Shown in pieces: positions 22,291 through 35,337 of a DNA stretch of 64,000 bases. A program made the translations under genes and the position numbers. The notes below the pieces were generated by a model. The model was not told the origin of the DNA. It was given only the letters and a program-made list of their open reading frames with translations, and searched no databases. The stretch lies in assembly GCF_026745355.1 (NCBI RefSeq), contig NC_079205.1:39128056-39192055 (forward strand), written 5' to 3'. Positions within the stretch are counted from its first letter, which is position 1. The number at the start of each line of letters is the position of its first letter. The stretch comes from Beta vulgaris subsp. vulgaris (taxonomy: Eukaryota > Streptophyta > Magnoliopsida > Caryophyllales > Amaranthaceae).

Positions 22291-24046
22291 AATATCGAAC
22301 CGGCGGCTCCGTGGCGTATTGATTTGGGTCGAGATGTTATAAACTTATAACATGTGGATGTGGTATTGACGTATTGTGATATTGTGGTAAGATTATAGTC
22401 ATTATACTTTATACTTATAGTGGTATATTATAGTAATCTGTAATTATACTGATATTTGTGAATTGTGATTGAGTCATTGTTGTGAATTTTTTAATAATAC
22501 ATTGAATCATTAATAGTTTGATACTTATATTACTAATTTGAAATGTTACTAAAGTAAGACTTATAACTTATAAGTTATACTTATAATCTTATATTATTGG
22601 GCCATTCACCATTATTAGCTATTGGTAATTGGTCTATTGCCTAAGTTATAAGTATCACTCATTAGTTATTTACTTATTTAGTTATTCTCATTCATGATTG
22701 CATATGTATTCAAGTAACAAGTAACAACTAACATCTAACAAGTAAGTGAGTAACAACTAACAACTAACAACCATAAGGATTATTTATTATAGACTTATAG
22801 TGTTAGGGTTAATAGACTATTAAACTTAAACATTTTGTTATTAGTTAGTGACTTACTCACTCTCAAGTCTGAATCAGTTACTATTAGTTATTCACTTATT
22901 TAGTTATTCTTATTGATGATTTCATAAGTATAAGTATTCAAGTAACAAGTAACAACTAACATCTAACAAGTAACAACTAACAATTAACAATGATCAACGT
23001 TAATCACTTATCACTTAATCGAATATGTCAATATATCATATGAAAATGATATATAATCAAACACTATGTTAGTAGAGGATGAACATATCGAATTTCATGT
23101 AAATGTGACTATGTTTTTTTAAGTTAATCGTCTCTAAGTTAATCGTATAACTCAGTAGATTGGTTCAATATAACAATGTTTCATTTAAGTTAATCGTCTT
23201 TAAGTTAAATTCATATTGAAACTCAAAACATCTAATTTGAATTGAAACAAGTAATATTGGATTAGATCGATGTATCGATGTAAGTCGATTAGCTAATTCA
23301 AGACGGCGTAAGTTGTTAATTGTTACTAAGTATAAAAATACTAATTAATTGATAATCGATAAAGTGATAACATATAGTGATATTACAAAGTTAACACAGT
23401 AGCACGCAAGTATCAACAATAAGACATAATTTAAATTGTAAATGCAATAATTAAGACATTAAGTCCTAAATCATACTATCGAGCCATCGGCAATAATCGA
23501 CTAATTGTTACGTGTTACGTCTTACATGTTAACATTAAATTAATCCCTAATTACCGCATATAACATGTTCACATATTTTTAAATTATAAATTTAGATAAA
23601 TAATTTCTTAAAAATCAATAATACTAATTTAGTTTCGAATGTTTCTAATTTATAGTAATACTAGTAATTTCTAAAGTTAGTAAACTAATAATATTAGAAC
23701 TAGAATTAGAATACTCAAATCATAATAATATCAAAATACAATACTAATTTATTAGTACTTTAGGCTATTTATTTTTGTTTGAGGGAAATACCATTGATTT
23801 TAAAAAGATGAAAATCCAACCATTGATTAAGTTAGCAATCCATGTGATTGACCACTCTCAATTCTCATTGGTTAAAAAATAATGTCAAAGATTATGAATT
23901 AGGACCATTAATTTGAGAAAGATCAAAATCCAACCATTGAATCAAATTCCTTTCTAACCCTAAACCCTCCCCCTTCCTTCCCATCCTCATTCCTCAGCCT
24001 CCCTCACTCTTACTTCTCCCTCAACCGACTCATACTCCTCCCTCTC

Positions 24047-24430
24047 ATGGTAGATCTCCTTCGACTTTCTCTCTCATGCACCTCTCATGGTAAATCTCCT
24101 TCAAGCTTCGCACGCAACTCTCGCACACACGCACCACAACCTTCGAACATCGTCGCCCAGCCCCCAGCAGCGTCGACTCAACGCTCGTCGCACAAGCCCT
24201 CGCAGAAATCACTAGCACAAACCTTCGACCAGCCTTCGCACCCCCGCACACACCACACACGCTCGCCCAGCCTCGTCGCGCGAACCGCTCGCCCAGCCCT
24301 CGTCGCGCGAACCGCTCGCCCAGCCCTCATTGCACGAATCGCAAGGTTGGGTTCGCGATTGCGGTCGTTCAAGCACCGTTTCATCCATTACTTTTCCTCT
24401 TCTTTTCCTTTTTTTTTTTTGTCTTAGATC
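24047..24430 (+). other. GC-rich block with 27-bp repeats inside the hAT element
   Basis: After a CT-rich leader-like stretch, a GC-rich 380-bp block is open in one forward frame. It contains three copies of GCTCGCCCAGCCCTCGTCGC (starting 24261, 24287 and 24314; period 26-27 bp), encoding RPALVARTA repeats. A run of T-rich sequence follows. Composition differs sharply from the AT-rich surroundings. It may be a captured promoter plus first exon of a host gene, but I cannot match it to a known protein, and the peptide is low complexity. Confidence 0.35.
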
Positions 24431-25798
24431 TTCACTTCTTCGATTCTTGTTAATATATTTTTTCTTCTTCTTTGCTCTTCTCTTCATCTTGTTTAATATT
24501 CTATTTTTCTTCTTCGATTAAGATGTTAGTAAAATTAACTGAACTTTTTTTTTTCTTTTTGTAACTTTTAGATCTTGTTATATTTTTGCAATGAACTAAT
24601 GTAATTGTAAAGTAATTGGATTTTACCCAGATTTATACATTTATTTAATGAAGTTCGAATGTGATATTTTTTTATTTGCTTTGATATTTGTAGATTTATG
24701 CTTGGTTTGTCTATATTTTCCTTAGAATACCTGAAATTGGTTCAGATTTTGGTGTGTATTTTTGTTATTTTCTATGTATTTTTTTTTGTAATTTAGTTGT
24801 TAATTTTTATATTAATATTCAGATTTCTTTTGTATTTCATGTTAATTTCTTTGTAATTTTTGTGATGTTATTTTCTTTGGTTTTTTATCATTGTTTTTAT
24901 GTAATTTTGATATTTAGTTAGTTAATTCAAGTGATACTTGTTGGTTAATTTAAGTAAGATTTATGAATTTAAGTAATTATTTTGGTTTGATTTTAATTTG
25001 ATAGTGATAATTCTAATAGGTTTAGTATTTGCTTGTCAATAATGCAGGAGTGAAAGAAAAATAACTTGCCTCTCTTTCATACTATATCAATTATATAATA
25101 TTTAGTTTTTATAAACGTATAAAATATCATGTTATTAAAAAATATAGTTTATTAATTTAATGTTGTTTATTATTTTTTTTTATGACAATGTTATTTATTT
25201 GCTTAACATTAAATTGTAAATACTTGAAATTAGCAACTATGTGTATATTCTATTTTTTTTTTTTTAATAATATTTGCGATCCCAAAAACAAATAAATGGT
25301 GTAGGGTCGAGTTTACTTGGGTCGGAATGGCATTGGGTCGGGTTTAGTTGGGTCGGGTGCTAACAGGGTTGGGTCGAAATTAGGTCGGTGATAGCTGGGT
25401 TGGGTCACAACTGGGTCGGTGATAGCTGGGTTGGGTCACAACTGGGTTGGTGATAGCTGGGTTGGGTCACAACTGGGTTGCAGTGGTAACTGGGTTGGGT
25501 GATAACTGGGTGGGTTTAACTGGGTCATTGGCGGCTGAAGTTGGATGCGGGTTATTTTGGGTCGGAAACAGGTTGGGTCAGGTCGTTATTCACGGGTGCA
25601 ACTGGGTACGGGTAAAACTGGGTCGGCCCAACTCAGGTTGGATTACTAATTCCACGGGTTAAACTGGGCACGGGTGAATGCTGGGTCGGAATGGGTCGGC
25701 TTTCCAACCGACCACTCTCGGCTCGGAACAGGTTGGGTCTGGGTCGCATGCGGGTTCACCCTTGGGTCGGCCCAGTTTTTGACACCTCTAATCAGGAG

Positions 25799-26026
25799 TA
25801 GTATTCCCTCTGTTTTTTCTTTATCTTGTGCGCATCTTCCAATGCACATCTTTAAATTTAAATATCTTTCATAATATTATTATTAAAAATTATAACGACT
25901 GAATATTAATAGAGTACTAATTGAGACGAATAGTATCTTATAAGTTGAAAAATTTGAGAAGATTCTCTCTAAATATGAATAGTATCAAGATTCTAAGTGA
26001 AAATGCTAAAAGAGAAGGGTTAATTG
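25799..26026. other. Short non-coding interval with MITE-like start
   Basis: It begins TAGTATTCCCTCTGTTTTTT, resembling the TACTCCCTCCGT ends common in plant Tc1/mariner MITEs, but I could not find the matching inverted end. No gene is seen. Confidence 0.3.
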
Positions 26027-26887
26027 GCTAGAACAGCACAACCTTTGGGCTCAAGTGCAAGGAACAACACAACCTTAAGCGGATTGCAAAGCGTAGCACC
26101 AACTTAAATACGTGGTGCAGAAAATAGCATAAATGGCTCCGAACCACGGAGATTCCACCGGAGCTAGGGAATCTTCGTTTAAGGTTGTGTTGTTCCTTGC
26201 ACTTGAGCCAAAGGTTGTGTTGTTCTAGCCAACTTTCAACTTCAATCTCAAAAAAAATTGATCTCCTCTTTACTCTTCTTTGTTGTTGTGATACTTCCTC
26301 ATTTTGCGATTTTCTTCCCTGTTTGACGCACCACAAATCTTCACATCATGAACAAATTGCATCAGCGCCAATGTCGAAATCAAGTCACTGGATTTACTTC
26401 TATCATCATCAATAATTGACGTGTAACAATATTCACTGTTGATTCACCAAAGACCACTCTACGTGTTGTTTGCAGAAGGGTTTGTTTGATGAGCGTTTTC
26501 TTCGAGGTCGCGCCATGGTCGCTCAAACTTTCTGGAACTCTTCTGTTTTGTGGTGAATTAGTACGGAGCGCCTGCTCTTGTGGGATGTGAGTAATGCGAG
26601 GATGTGGTGGAGATGATGTTTGGTGTGGTGGTGTTGCAGTAGAAATGACATTGCTGGAGTAGAGGTTGTGTTGTTCCTTGTACTTGAGCCAAAGGTTATG
26701 TTGTTCCTTGCCAATTAATCCTTAAAATAATGGAGATTCCCTATTTTCAGTGGAATCTCCGTGCTCCAGTGCCATTTGTACGATTTTCTATACCACGTGT
26801 TTAAGTTGGTGCTATGTTTTGCACCCGTTTAAGGTTGTGTTGTTCCTTGCACTTGAGCACAAGGTTGTGTTGTTCTAGCCCAAGGTT
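26027..26887. mobile_element. Foldback element with long inverted repeats
   Basis: The left arm (about 26027-26180) and the complement of the right arm (about 26726-26887) align over about 150 bp with scattered mismatches. They share GGCTAGAACA, CTCAAGTGCAAGGAACAAC, TAGCACCAACTTAAA and CGGAGATTCCAC. Further copies of the AAGGTTGTGTTGTTCCTTG word occur at 26180 and 26665. No transposase and no convincing target duplication. It is probably a non-autonomous Mutator-like or foldback element. Confidence 0.65.
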
Positions 26888-26899
26888 GTATAAGATATA

Positions 26900-28480
26900 T
26901 TATGTACTGCATGAGGATTTTGTAATTCGCGAAACTGCTATGATCATGATGCTAAGAAGGCTAAAGATAATTGTACTATTAGGGGAATTATGTGGTACTA
27001 CATGGAGAATTCATTTTTTGATAGAACTGTAAATGCAAGAATGTATGGAAACATTGACCGCTCATGCTAATAATTATGGTTTTGATGATGTTGGTACTAA
27101 AAAGTAAGTTGTTGCTAACAAGTGGCTTAAGTTTGAGGTCGTAGATGGTAAGTCAATCATGGATCAGATTCATGACTATAAGAACTTAGTTTCTTTGATT
27201 ATTAATGAAAGCATGTGTCCATAAACGCTTCCAAGCCAGTGTTCTCATCGAGAAGTTATCATCTTCTTGGGGAGAGTAAAAGAATAATTGGAGACATAAG
27301 AAGTATATAAAAATGCAAGGGTTGGTTGAACATATCAAGGTTGAGGATGCCAATAGGAGCTAGTAATGTATTGAACTAATTTTGTGGCTAAGTATAATAA
27401 TGCATGTACTTGCAAGAATAATGACCACAACAATAAGCGAAAGAGATTTGATGGAAAAATGCTACAACAACCAAAAGAAGGGTTATATGTTTGCTTATTG
27501 TCATGCCAGAAATGGGAACAAATGTTGCAAAGTTAAGCAAACAAATCACAACAAGAATTATAAGGGAAATAAGAATAATTTGGTCAAGGCAAGCCTCAAA
27601 CTAATCTTCATTAAACTTGTGAGGATGTTATTGTTGCTGTTATTTCTGAAGCCAACTTGGCTAAATATCAAGTTGAGTGGATCATTGATATGCGAGCCAT
27701 ACATCACATTAGCGCAAATAAGGACTTATTTAAGGAGCTCAAAGCTTCTCGGGATGGTGAGTACGTGTTCATAGCAACTTCAACAAAGTTCAAGTCACGA
27801 CAAAGGAAAGGTCACTCTAAAACTCAATTCTGGAAGGACTTTAATTAGCGCTTGATAATGTGTTTTATGTCCCCTATGTGCATAGGAGTATTATTTCTGG
27901 TTCTTTGATAATGGTGTGATTAAGCTTATTTTTTTATTATGGTAAACTAATTATATCTAAGTTTGACCAGTTTGTTGGCAAGGTTTTTGTAATGGTGGTC
28001 TATTTGTTTTGGACATTGAAATGAATGCATCATCTTCTTTTGCTTATACTGTTGAATATGTTGATACTTCTATACTTGGTCATGTTAATGCAAGGTTCAT
28101 TAAACATATGCATAACATGAACTTGATTTCGTAGTTGTCCATGGATGAAATGCAAAAGTGTCAAATTTCTGTTGAGCCAAGTACCATAAGAAACCTTTTA
28201 AGGAAGTGACAAAGAGGTAGACCTAGTTGTTATAATTAATTCATACTGATTTTGCAGACTATAAGAAAGTTGTAAGCAAATCTAACTATAAGTATTACAT
28301 AAATTTTGTTCATGGTTTACTAGAATTTATTTGCTTAAAAGCAAAAATGAGACTGGGGACATATTTTAGGATTATAATACCGAAATTAAAAACCAATTAG
28401 ATAGGAAAACCAAGAGACTTAGGTTTGATTGTGGTAATTTATATGACTTTTAGGTTGATTTTTGTCTGAAAAATGGTATT
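26900..28480 (+). pseudogene. Ty1/copia retrotransposon remnant (gag, protease, start of integrase)
   Basis: Fragments in several frames follow copia order. They begin with gag (KSIMDQIHDYKNLVS and SVLIEKLPSSWGE near 27150-27280). A Lys/Asn-rich stretch follows where the zinc knuckle should be. The protease region has VEWIIDMRAIHHIS (27670-27715), in which the catalytic Asp-Thr-Gly is replaced by Asp-Met-Arg. Then come a NVLYVP-type region and a gag-pre-integrase-like block (SILGHVNARFIKHMHNMNLI near 28070). Many stops and frameshifts and no visible LTRs mean the copy is dead and truncated. It is placed only by motif order, and edges are approximate. Confidence 0.75.
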
Positions 28481-31400
28481 TTCATGAGTATTCTGAACCT
28501 TTATAGACACATAAATTTGTCTCCTCTTTAAAGACCCGATGATGAAACATAATATCATCCTACTTGGTCTGGACTGAAGAGGAACAATAAAAAAGCATAA
28601 GCCCAAAACCTTTTTGAGTCATAACACATTTTAAAATAAAGCCTAATTTCAAGCTAATTAAATATTTTTGATATATAATTAATTTATAAATATGTCTTTC
28701 ATTAAATTTTATTCATAAAATCATATTTTATAACTTAAATATATTATTCAATGATAACTATGGAAAAAAGATAAGTTAAAACAAATTTTTAAGATAAAAA
28801 CTGAATTTTGGCAAAATAAGCAGAATTGTATTCCGCGCAAGGACAATGCGCTCGGTGCGACGGTCTTGCATTTGATACATGACGCTTGCAGTAGGCACAA
28901 TAGCTCATCCGAAAAGCATCTTTTATTATACCATGATCCTTAAACTACACCGGAGCTGGATTCCACATTCCCTGAAAAATTTATTAGCATTGAACGCTGC
29001 CCCCACCAGGACAGGTTCCAAGAACAAAATCAGCAAAACTAAGTACACACTGTCCAATCAGAAATTCTTTTTAGTGGCTTAAAATATACTCGTAACGTTA
29101 ATTAATTTTCATAAGATTACTCCATGCATTCAAATAGATGAATATCGATATAACAAAACCATACACATTAGAAATAAGATGAGATGATAATCTATACTAC
29201 TTTAACAAAACCATAGATTCTATATAACCAATATATTTATATTTCCCAAACATTTAATACTTGCTCAAAATACAAAGATATTCCTCGATAGATACCAAGG
29301 ATGCAAACGTAACATGTCAAAGAATATACTGAGTAACTTTTCAAAAGCTTTCCATAAATTATCTGGCTATATTAGCATCATTATCAAACATAACTCAAAA
29401 TTTTCTCAATACTTTAGCATCAAAATATTTACTCAGGGAAGGAACACGAATGGAGAAGGGTAAACCATGTCTCCAGACTTTTGAGGGACGTCTCCCCACC
29501 TTTCTTATATTCTATTCAAGACTTTTGCATGACCTTACATAACGGAGCAATACCCGCTCCAAACACATAATGAGCAAACCTGCTCCACAAATGTTGTTTC
29601 ACTGCTTTTGCAGCTACTTCCCTTCTAAAACAAAAACTAATCAATACTCAATTATTAATTTCATAAACTCATATTTTTAAACTCATATACATGGTTCTGA
29701 AAATTCATATAACAAATATTCATATCTTATATATAAAATCCATGTTATATTTGGAAACATACTTTGGAAATGATGGATATTTACTTAATCATCCAATCAT
29801 TACACAATTATAAATTACTTAGTATTTAAAAATCTGAAATCTCGAATTATCTTCATCTCCTTAACATCATTTGACAGATTTTGATAGTAAATATTTTTCA
29901 CAATTGGAACAGATAACGTAGTCAAAATGTAACATATGTTTCTCAAATATTTACATGGTGGTGAACTATTGCTGAAACCACACACTAAGCACGTATTTTT
30001 CTAACTTTATAGATCATAATATTCCCTCTAACTCCTTTTGATAATTTTCCCTTCTTTTAGTCTCTTATCCTTGGACTTCCATCTTTAACTTCTAACATCT
30101 CACTATAGCCTCCAAGAATTCTCAAGATATGAATGTTCCTTGAAGGATTACTTACCCCCAATACATGAACTTAACATCGCTAGAATGATACTTGTATGTC
30201 CAACTTATCACATTAATATCTCAGATTTTCCACGACCATATTATATTTATAATAAATCATCTACGTTTATTATTGTAAGTCAGGATATCTCACTCCATAT
30301 TCCTACGCATAAACAAATATTTCATGACTCAACTATTCATCCAAATATTTATAATTACGAATACATTATCTTAATCAATCTTAATTATATAACTCATAAC
30401 CCTACAACCCCAAATATTTAAACTTGATGTTCATATTAGTCTTAACACTCTATTATTCCAATAATACACATCATTAACTCCTAAACTCTCCATTACACTA
30501 GATTTACCTTTCCCCTAACTTCCATTTACATAATCTTACTTATCTTACTAGAAAATTATACCTTTAGACTTTATTACTTAATCCAATTCCAGATATGACC
30601 TTTCATAACTTAAATACTATAAGTTACACTTCTCTATTTCATATTCTTTTGAACCACCACCCATATCTTGATCCTTTATTTCTCTAATATGACCTTCACA
30701 TTCAGATCTTACTTCTCAATACTTAATATTTCGTCTCAATTACTTATTTTGGTTATAACATCTCTTGGACTCAGAAATCTATTGTAACCACTCTATTAAC
30801 CCTTAGATTAATGTTGAACTTCCAAAATTCACTTCCAAATAATTATCCTTAGATATCTAACTTGACTTTTATACATAACATTTTATACTCTTCCCACCTT
30901 CCCATTTCCTATTCTTACTTCTCCAATTAGGAATTAAGACTCCTAAACTCTTTTGCACTCCTCATTGATACCCATAATAGAAGTTTTCCAAACTCAGTTA
31001 TCACCTTCCCTTGACTTAGTCAACATTATTCAAATTTAGTGTCTGATACTTCCCAAAACCATCACTTCAGCTCTTTTATATTGATATCACTATTATAGAA
31101 CTCATTCATTTAACTCTATGTTCCAACATTGACTGTTTCTCATTCCCTATATATATACCTTCCAATATATACTTTTATAGTCGTCTGATCTTTAAGAACC
31201 ATATAATTTTTATATCGACAACTGACCCATTAATTGACGTTGGCACTCCAAAACTTACACAATCACCCAACTCCACTTTTCAAATAATAACTAACATTCT
31301 CAAACATAATTCTTCGATCTACTAATTTGGCCCACAACTACTTTGACATAACTGTCCAATATTACAAAACCCAAATTCCTCAAATAGTCCTTGTTGATAT

Positions 31401-32639
31401 CCTTCTATGACATAATGTAACCTTTTTAATCTAAACTTATTCTCCTTATAATAATAGTTCATACTATTCTAGTTCATAGTTTACTACATGTATATTTCCG
31501 TACTCAAATAATAGTCCTCCAAAACTCATGTTATAGCGTACTCTGAAATTACAACTACAACTCCGAACCCATATCTTCCAACCTCTAATGCATGTATTTT
31601 GAAATGGGTAATCAAACATTATAATTGATTTCTTAAAAACTCATACACGAAACTTGAATAAGAATTAATGTTACCAAGATGTGATACCGAGGTTCTCAAC
31701 AACTTACAGGTATCATGTTTTTATAAAGTTTATACATTTATAACCATATATAAACGAACTCTTTTCTGAAATCATAATTGAGCTTCATAACCTTATCCAT
31801 TCCCCTAATGTATAACTCACTGAACACATAGAATCAAACTTATAACTATTGAAAATATAGTGAAACTCTCATTTAGAACCAAATGTCCATGCCTTATTCA
31901 TATCCCAAAACATGGTTCATCAAACAAATTTATATTATTGAGCCTCAAAACAACATAACTTATAGCCAATAGAACTTAACATGCAATTTAGTTCTGCCTT
32001 TGTCTTAAAACTCATAAAAATGTATTTCACAAACCATATAGTGCACAAATCACATTTTTAATACAACATAAGTTTAACTTATGAAAACATATCAAGATCA
32101 ACTTATATAGTTTATATGATCAATCGAAATATCAATAATATATTTGAAAATGGAAGGACATGTGTGTACTCTTTCATTCTCCAAATAACGCTCAATTCCA
32201 TAAAAATCTTCAAGAGTCCAACATCTCCAAATTCATGATCAATCTCCAATAATCACCTCACAACAATAATAACAATAATTAACATTCGTTCTTATTACTC
32301 AATTCTCATAAACAAATTGACCTGCCATACTTTCTAAACTCCTTTATGAACTAATACAACCCTTATGCACAAACCATCTCACTAGTCTACTCACATTTTT
32401 CACTAATCAACAAGAATCTAAACCCAATTTAATGAATGCAATCTCTGAAAATTTTGACACTAAATCGACAATACGAAATCATGGTCTAGAATTTCATAGA
32501 AATATAATATATAAAATCTGATTACTAAAGTTAATATAGGAAAATGAAGATGATTATAAACTAGCATTTACAAATTCCAAAACAACTTCAATCCATGGAT
32601 TAAAAAACAGAAAGATTCAATCTTTAGCTCTAACATACA
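28481..32639. other. Long AT-rich, ORF-poor interval
   Basis: Over 4 kb with no supported gene and almost no ORF above 60 codons (30140-30421 is the longest and has no motif). CA and TA steps are frequent and CG is rare, as expected from long-methylated repeat DNA that has lost CG sites. It may be decayed gypsy LTR or untranslated sequence continuing from 34384, but I cannot delimit it. Confidence 0.4.
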
Positions 32640-33390
32640 ACCATATGTTGATTTTTGCCATCAAAACCAAGAAAACCAAGGTTTAGAGCTGAATTTGCTA
32701 ATTCAATCCAACAATAATACATTTGAATTTGTTCTTAACATTTTGAAGAAAAATGAAGATTTTTACTTTATACCTTCATTAATACACTAAAGAGTAGAAG
32801 AAATGAAGTAGGAGCACCAACATCAACACAATAACAGCAGTAACAACCACGAAACTGCAGCAAAAATTGCAAAATCTTGAAGGAAAATGACAGCAGCAAG
32901 ACCAAACTTGCAAAGGTCATAACTCATAGCTCCGAACTCCAAATTGGATGATTTTTGTGGCTAAATTCAATAACTCAAATAGATCTACAACTTTGATGAA
33001 GAAATAAGGAGCAAATTTGAATTGCATGTTGGAGAAAATCGCAGAAACAGATTGATGAAAACAGAGGAGAGAGAAATAAAGGTAGCAACATCAAACTTGC
33101 AATAGGCATAACTCATAGTACACAAGTCGGAATTGAGTGATTTTTGAGCCTAAATTGAATATCTTGAAGAGATCTACAACTTTCATTTAGCATATATTTC
33201 CAAACACCAACTGCATGCTGTCAATTTTGAGCAAATAATTCGGCAGCAACTTTAGGACCAAGAAAATTAGAGGAGAGAGATTGAATTAGAAGGAGGTGGA
33301 TAAAATGGAGGAGTGGGGTTTTATTCTCTAGGTTTCTAGAAGGAGATTATATCAACAAGTATTTTTTTTCTAGATTGATAGAACCTAGTT

Positions 33391-34052
33391 TTTTTTTTTT
33401 TTTGAATAGTAAAATTAATTCATTAATAAAAAGTCATATGACATCTACATAAGCAATCAAATCAAACAAATACATAAGTTGAATCAAACAAAAATTTCCT
33501 TCATAAAAACTACGATCGTCAAACAAATCTTGCAATGTGGAACATCTCCCGCTTATATCGCTTGAAAATACAGCCTTGTTGGAGAGACAATCTAACGATC
33601 CCTTGTAGTCGTGAGGATGATTTCCGTCGGATTCATCTGGCCGTATTCGAAAAATTGATAACCTTTGTGATCCCGCATAATTCTTCACCAACAAAATAAT
33701 TTCACGGCAATCCATTAGATCTAGTATCCCGGATTGTACCCTGTAGAAATTCCCCTCTAAAAGAGGAGAAAAACCCTGTCTTTCGAAGGAGGTCGAAAAA
33801 CCTTGTCTTTCGAAGGAGATCGAAAAACCTTTTCTTACGAAGGAGATCGAAAACCCTTTCTTTCGAGGGAGAAATCGTTATTGGAAACCTAAAAACAAAT
33901 AAAAAAACAAAGGTGGGGGCTTTCCAACGGTAAAAACCGATGGAAGCCCCTTTAAAAATCAACAATGGAGGCTAGGGTTTTTAAAAGTAGAGAGGAGAGA
34001 GGGGAGAGAGAAAAGTATGTTTAGTGATTTACTTTGAAATACATTGTGAGAC
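33391..34052 (-). mobile_element. Short poly(A) retroposon, 662 bp, with 16-bp target duplication
   Basis: On the minus strand it starts in a CT-rich leader with AAACCCTAGCCTCC and ends in a poly(A) tract (poly(T) at 33389-33403 on +). Both sides carry TTGATAGAACCTAGTT (33375-33390 and 34053-34068), 16 identical bases, the mark of target-primed LINE integration. It includes a 94-codon ORF (33434-33715) starting MDCREIILLVKNY with no motif I know, and four 29-bp repeats. With no reverse transcriptase it is probably an internally deleted LINE or a SINE-like or gene-derived passenger. It splits a gypsy LTR. Confidence 0.8.
33765..33870 (-). repeat. 29-bp tandem repeats in the retroposon leader
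   Basis: Four near-identical units, each containing TCTTTCGAAGGAGATCGAAA on the + strand (CTTTCGAAGGAGGTCGAAA in one). On the minus strand they encode FDLLRKTRF-type repeats within the 33702-33965 ORF. Confidence 0.85.
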
Positions 34053-35337
34053 TTGATAGAACCTAGTTGATTTATGAAGAATTGACACATAATAAAATAT
34101 GACCTTGGTTGGCTGCATCACAAAATGACACAAAGAGGAAAAGAAGTAAAAAGCTTCTCTTGAACAGCCACGAAGAGAGAGAATGAAGATCTCTTTAAAA
34201 TATAATAATTTCTTTTCTTTTACTTAAAACTAAACTCAAATACCCTCATTTTCCTAAAACCCACAATGAGATAATAGAATTCAAAATAATAATTCTCAAG
34301 TAGATTCCCATTGATATTAAAACTTAATAACTAATAAACATAATTAACGTTAACTAAAACATGATCAAAATATGGGCTATTACAATCTAACACCCTTGAA
34401 AAAAAGTTTCGTCCTCGAAATTTGAAAACGTAAAAGTTTAGATCTTTGCAAAACGATTACAATTCTGAAAACATTTCCACAAAATATCAAACCAAATCGA
34501 ACTCATATCCAAATTCTAACATCTCAAAAATAAATTGTTTTCCAACCCAATAATCACAAACTCCAACTACAAACTTTACACAATCTCAATCGATATAATT
34601 CGATCTTCCTCCAATAATCACTCAAATCTAAAACCCCGATAGATCTTTTCACTTTTTTTCAAATTTCACAACACTCAACCTTCAATTTCTCAATTCCAAT
34701 TCCTTAATTTTCAACTAACTAATAACCCAAATCAATTTCAACCAATCTCCAATATCTTTCTTAAACTCATATGCCATGATATGAAGTTCTGTGGGAAGCA
34801 TAACCTTTTTTCTATCCGCAACTTATTTTTTTCGACGCTTAGTCGTATGTTGTAATATAAATACCCTATTTTCACTCGTATTTTCTCACAGACTTTAACA
34901 TATCTAAGCACTCAAAAACTCTCTAAACAATCCACAAATACATTCAAATCACATTCAAACACATTCAACCTCAAGAATAATATTTGTTGGAACCCCATGC
35001 AATATCACTACATGCTTGATATACGTCTTTGCAAGTTGCTTCTTCTTCAATGTCTCTTTGATTGGAATGAACACGGCAGACTTCGTCAGACGGTCCACAA
35101 TATCCCAAATAGTATCATTGTCGTTTCTTGTCTTTGGCTAGAGATAGAATCCCACTTCCATCCAGGAACCTCGATCTAAGGATTGAACCTTCCCCGTTGG
35201 TCTCTCATGATATATATTCACTTTCTGACAGGTTAAGACACTTAGACACGAATTCAGCGACCTCACGCTTCATATTTGGCCACCAATAGATCTCTTTAAG
35301 GTCATTATACAACTTGTCACCCCCGGGGTGTACATAA

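Larger units (their letters stand above)
21567..25790. mobile_element. hAT-type non-autonomous element (4,224 bp) at the PPR start codon
   Basis: The left end is TAGAGGTGTCAA and the right end is TTGACACCTCTA, a perfect 12-bp inverted repeat. Both sides carry the identical 8-bp target ATCAGGAG (21559-21566 and 25791-25798), diagnostic of hAT insertion. Subterminal regions (21590-22340 and 25300-25780) are dense in GGGTCGG/TGGGTTGGGTC words. The middle (22340-24000) is AT-rich and non-coding. Around 23940-24430 there is a promoter/leader-like CT-rich block with a small GC-rich ORF, then T-rich sequence. No transposase is present. The element lies between the PPR gene and whatever promoter it originally had. 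Confidence 0.9.
32640..34384 (-). repeat. Gypsy 3' LTR-like sequence (minus strand), interrupted by a retroposon
   Basis: On the minus strand the sequence enters at TTTCGAGGACGAAAC (about 34405-34420), the conserved tail of plant gypsy internal regions. A purine-rich AAGGGTGTTAGAT follows, and then TGTAATAGCCC at 34384, a typical LTR start. Downstream on that strand it contains a partly duplicated block (around 33110-33200 and 32920-33010) resembling the CACTCAATTCGG-type text of plant gypsy LTRs. The other end of the LTR is not resolved. It does not match the LTR-like sequence at 41440-45215. Confidence 0.5.

Noticed and set aside
24047..24427. GC-rich ORF inside the large hAT element as a gene
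   Set aside because: Low-complexity Arg/Ala/Pro repeats without a known domain; kept only as a possible captured first exon.
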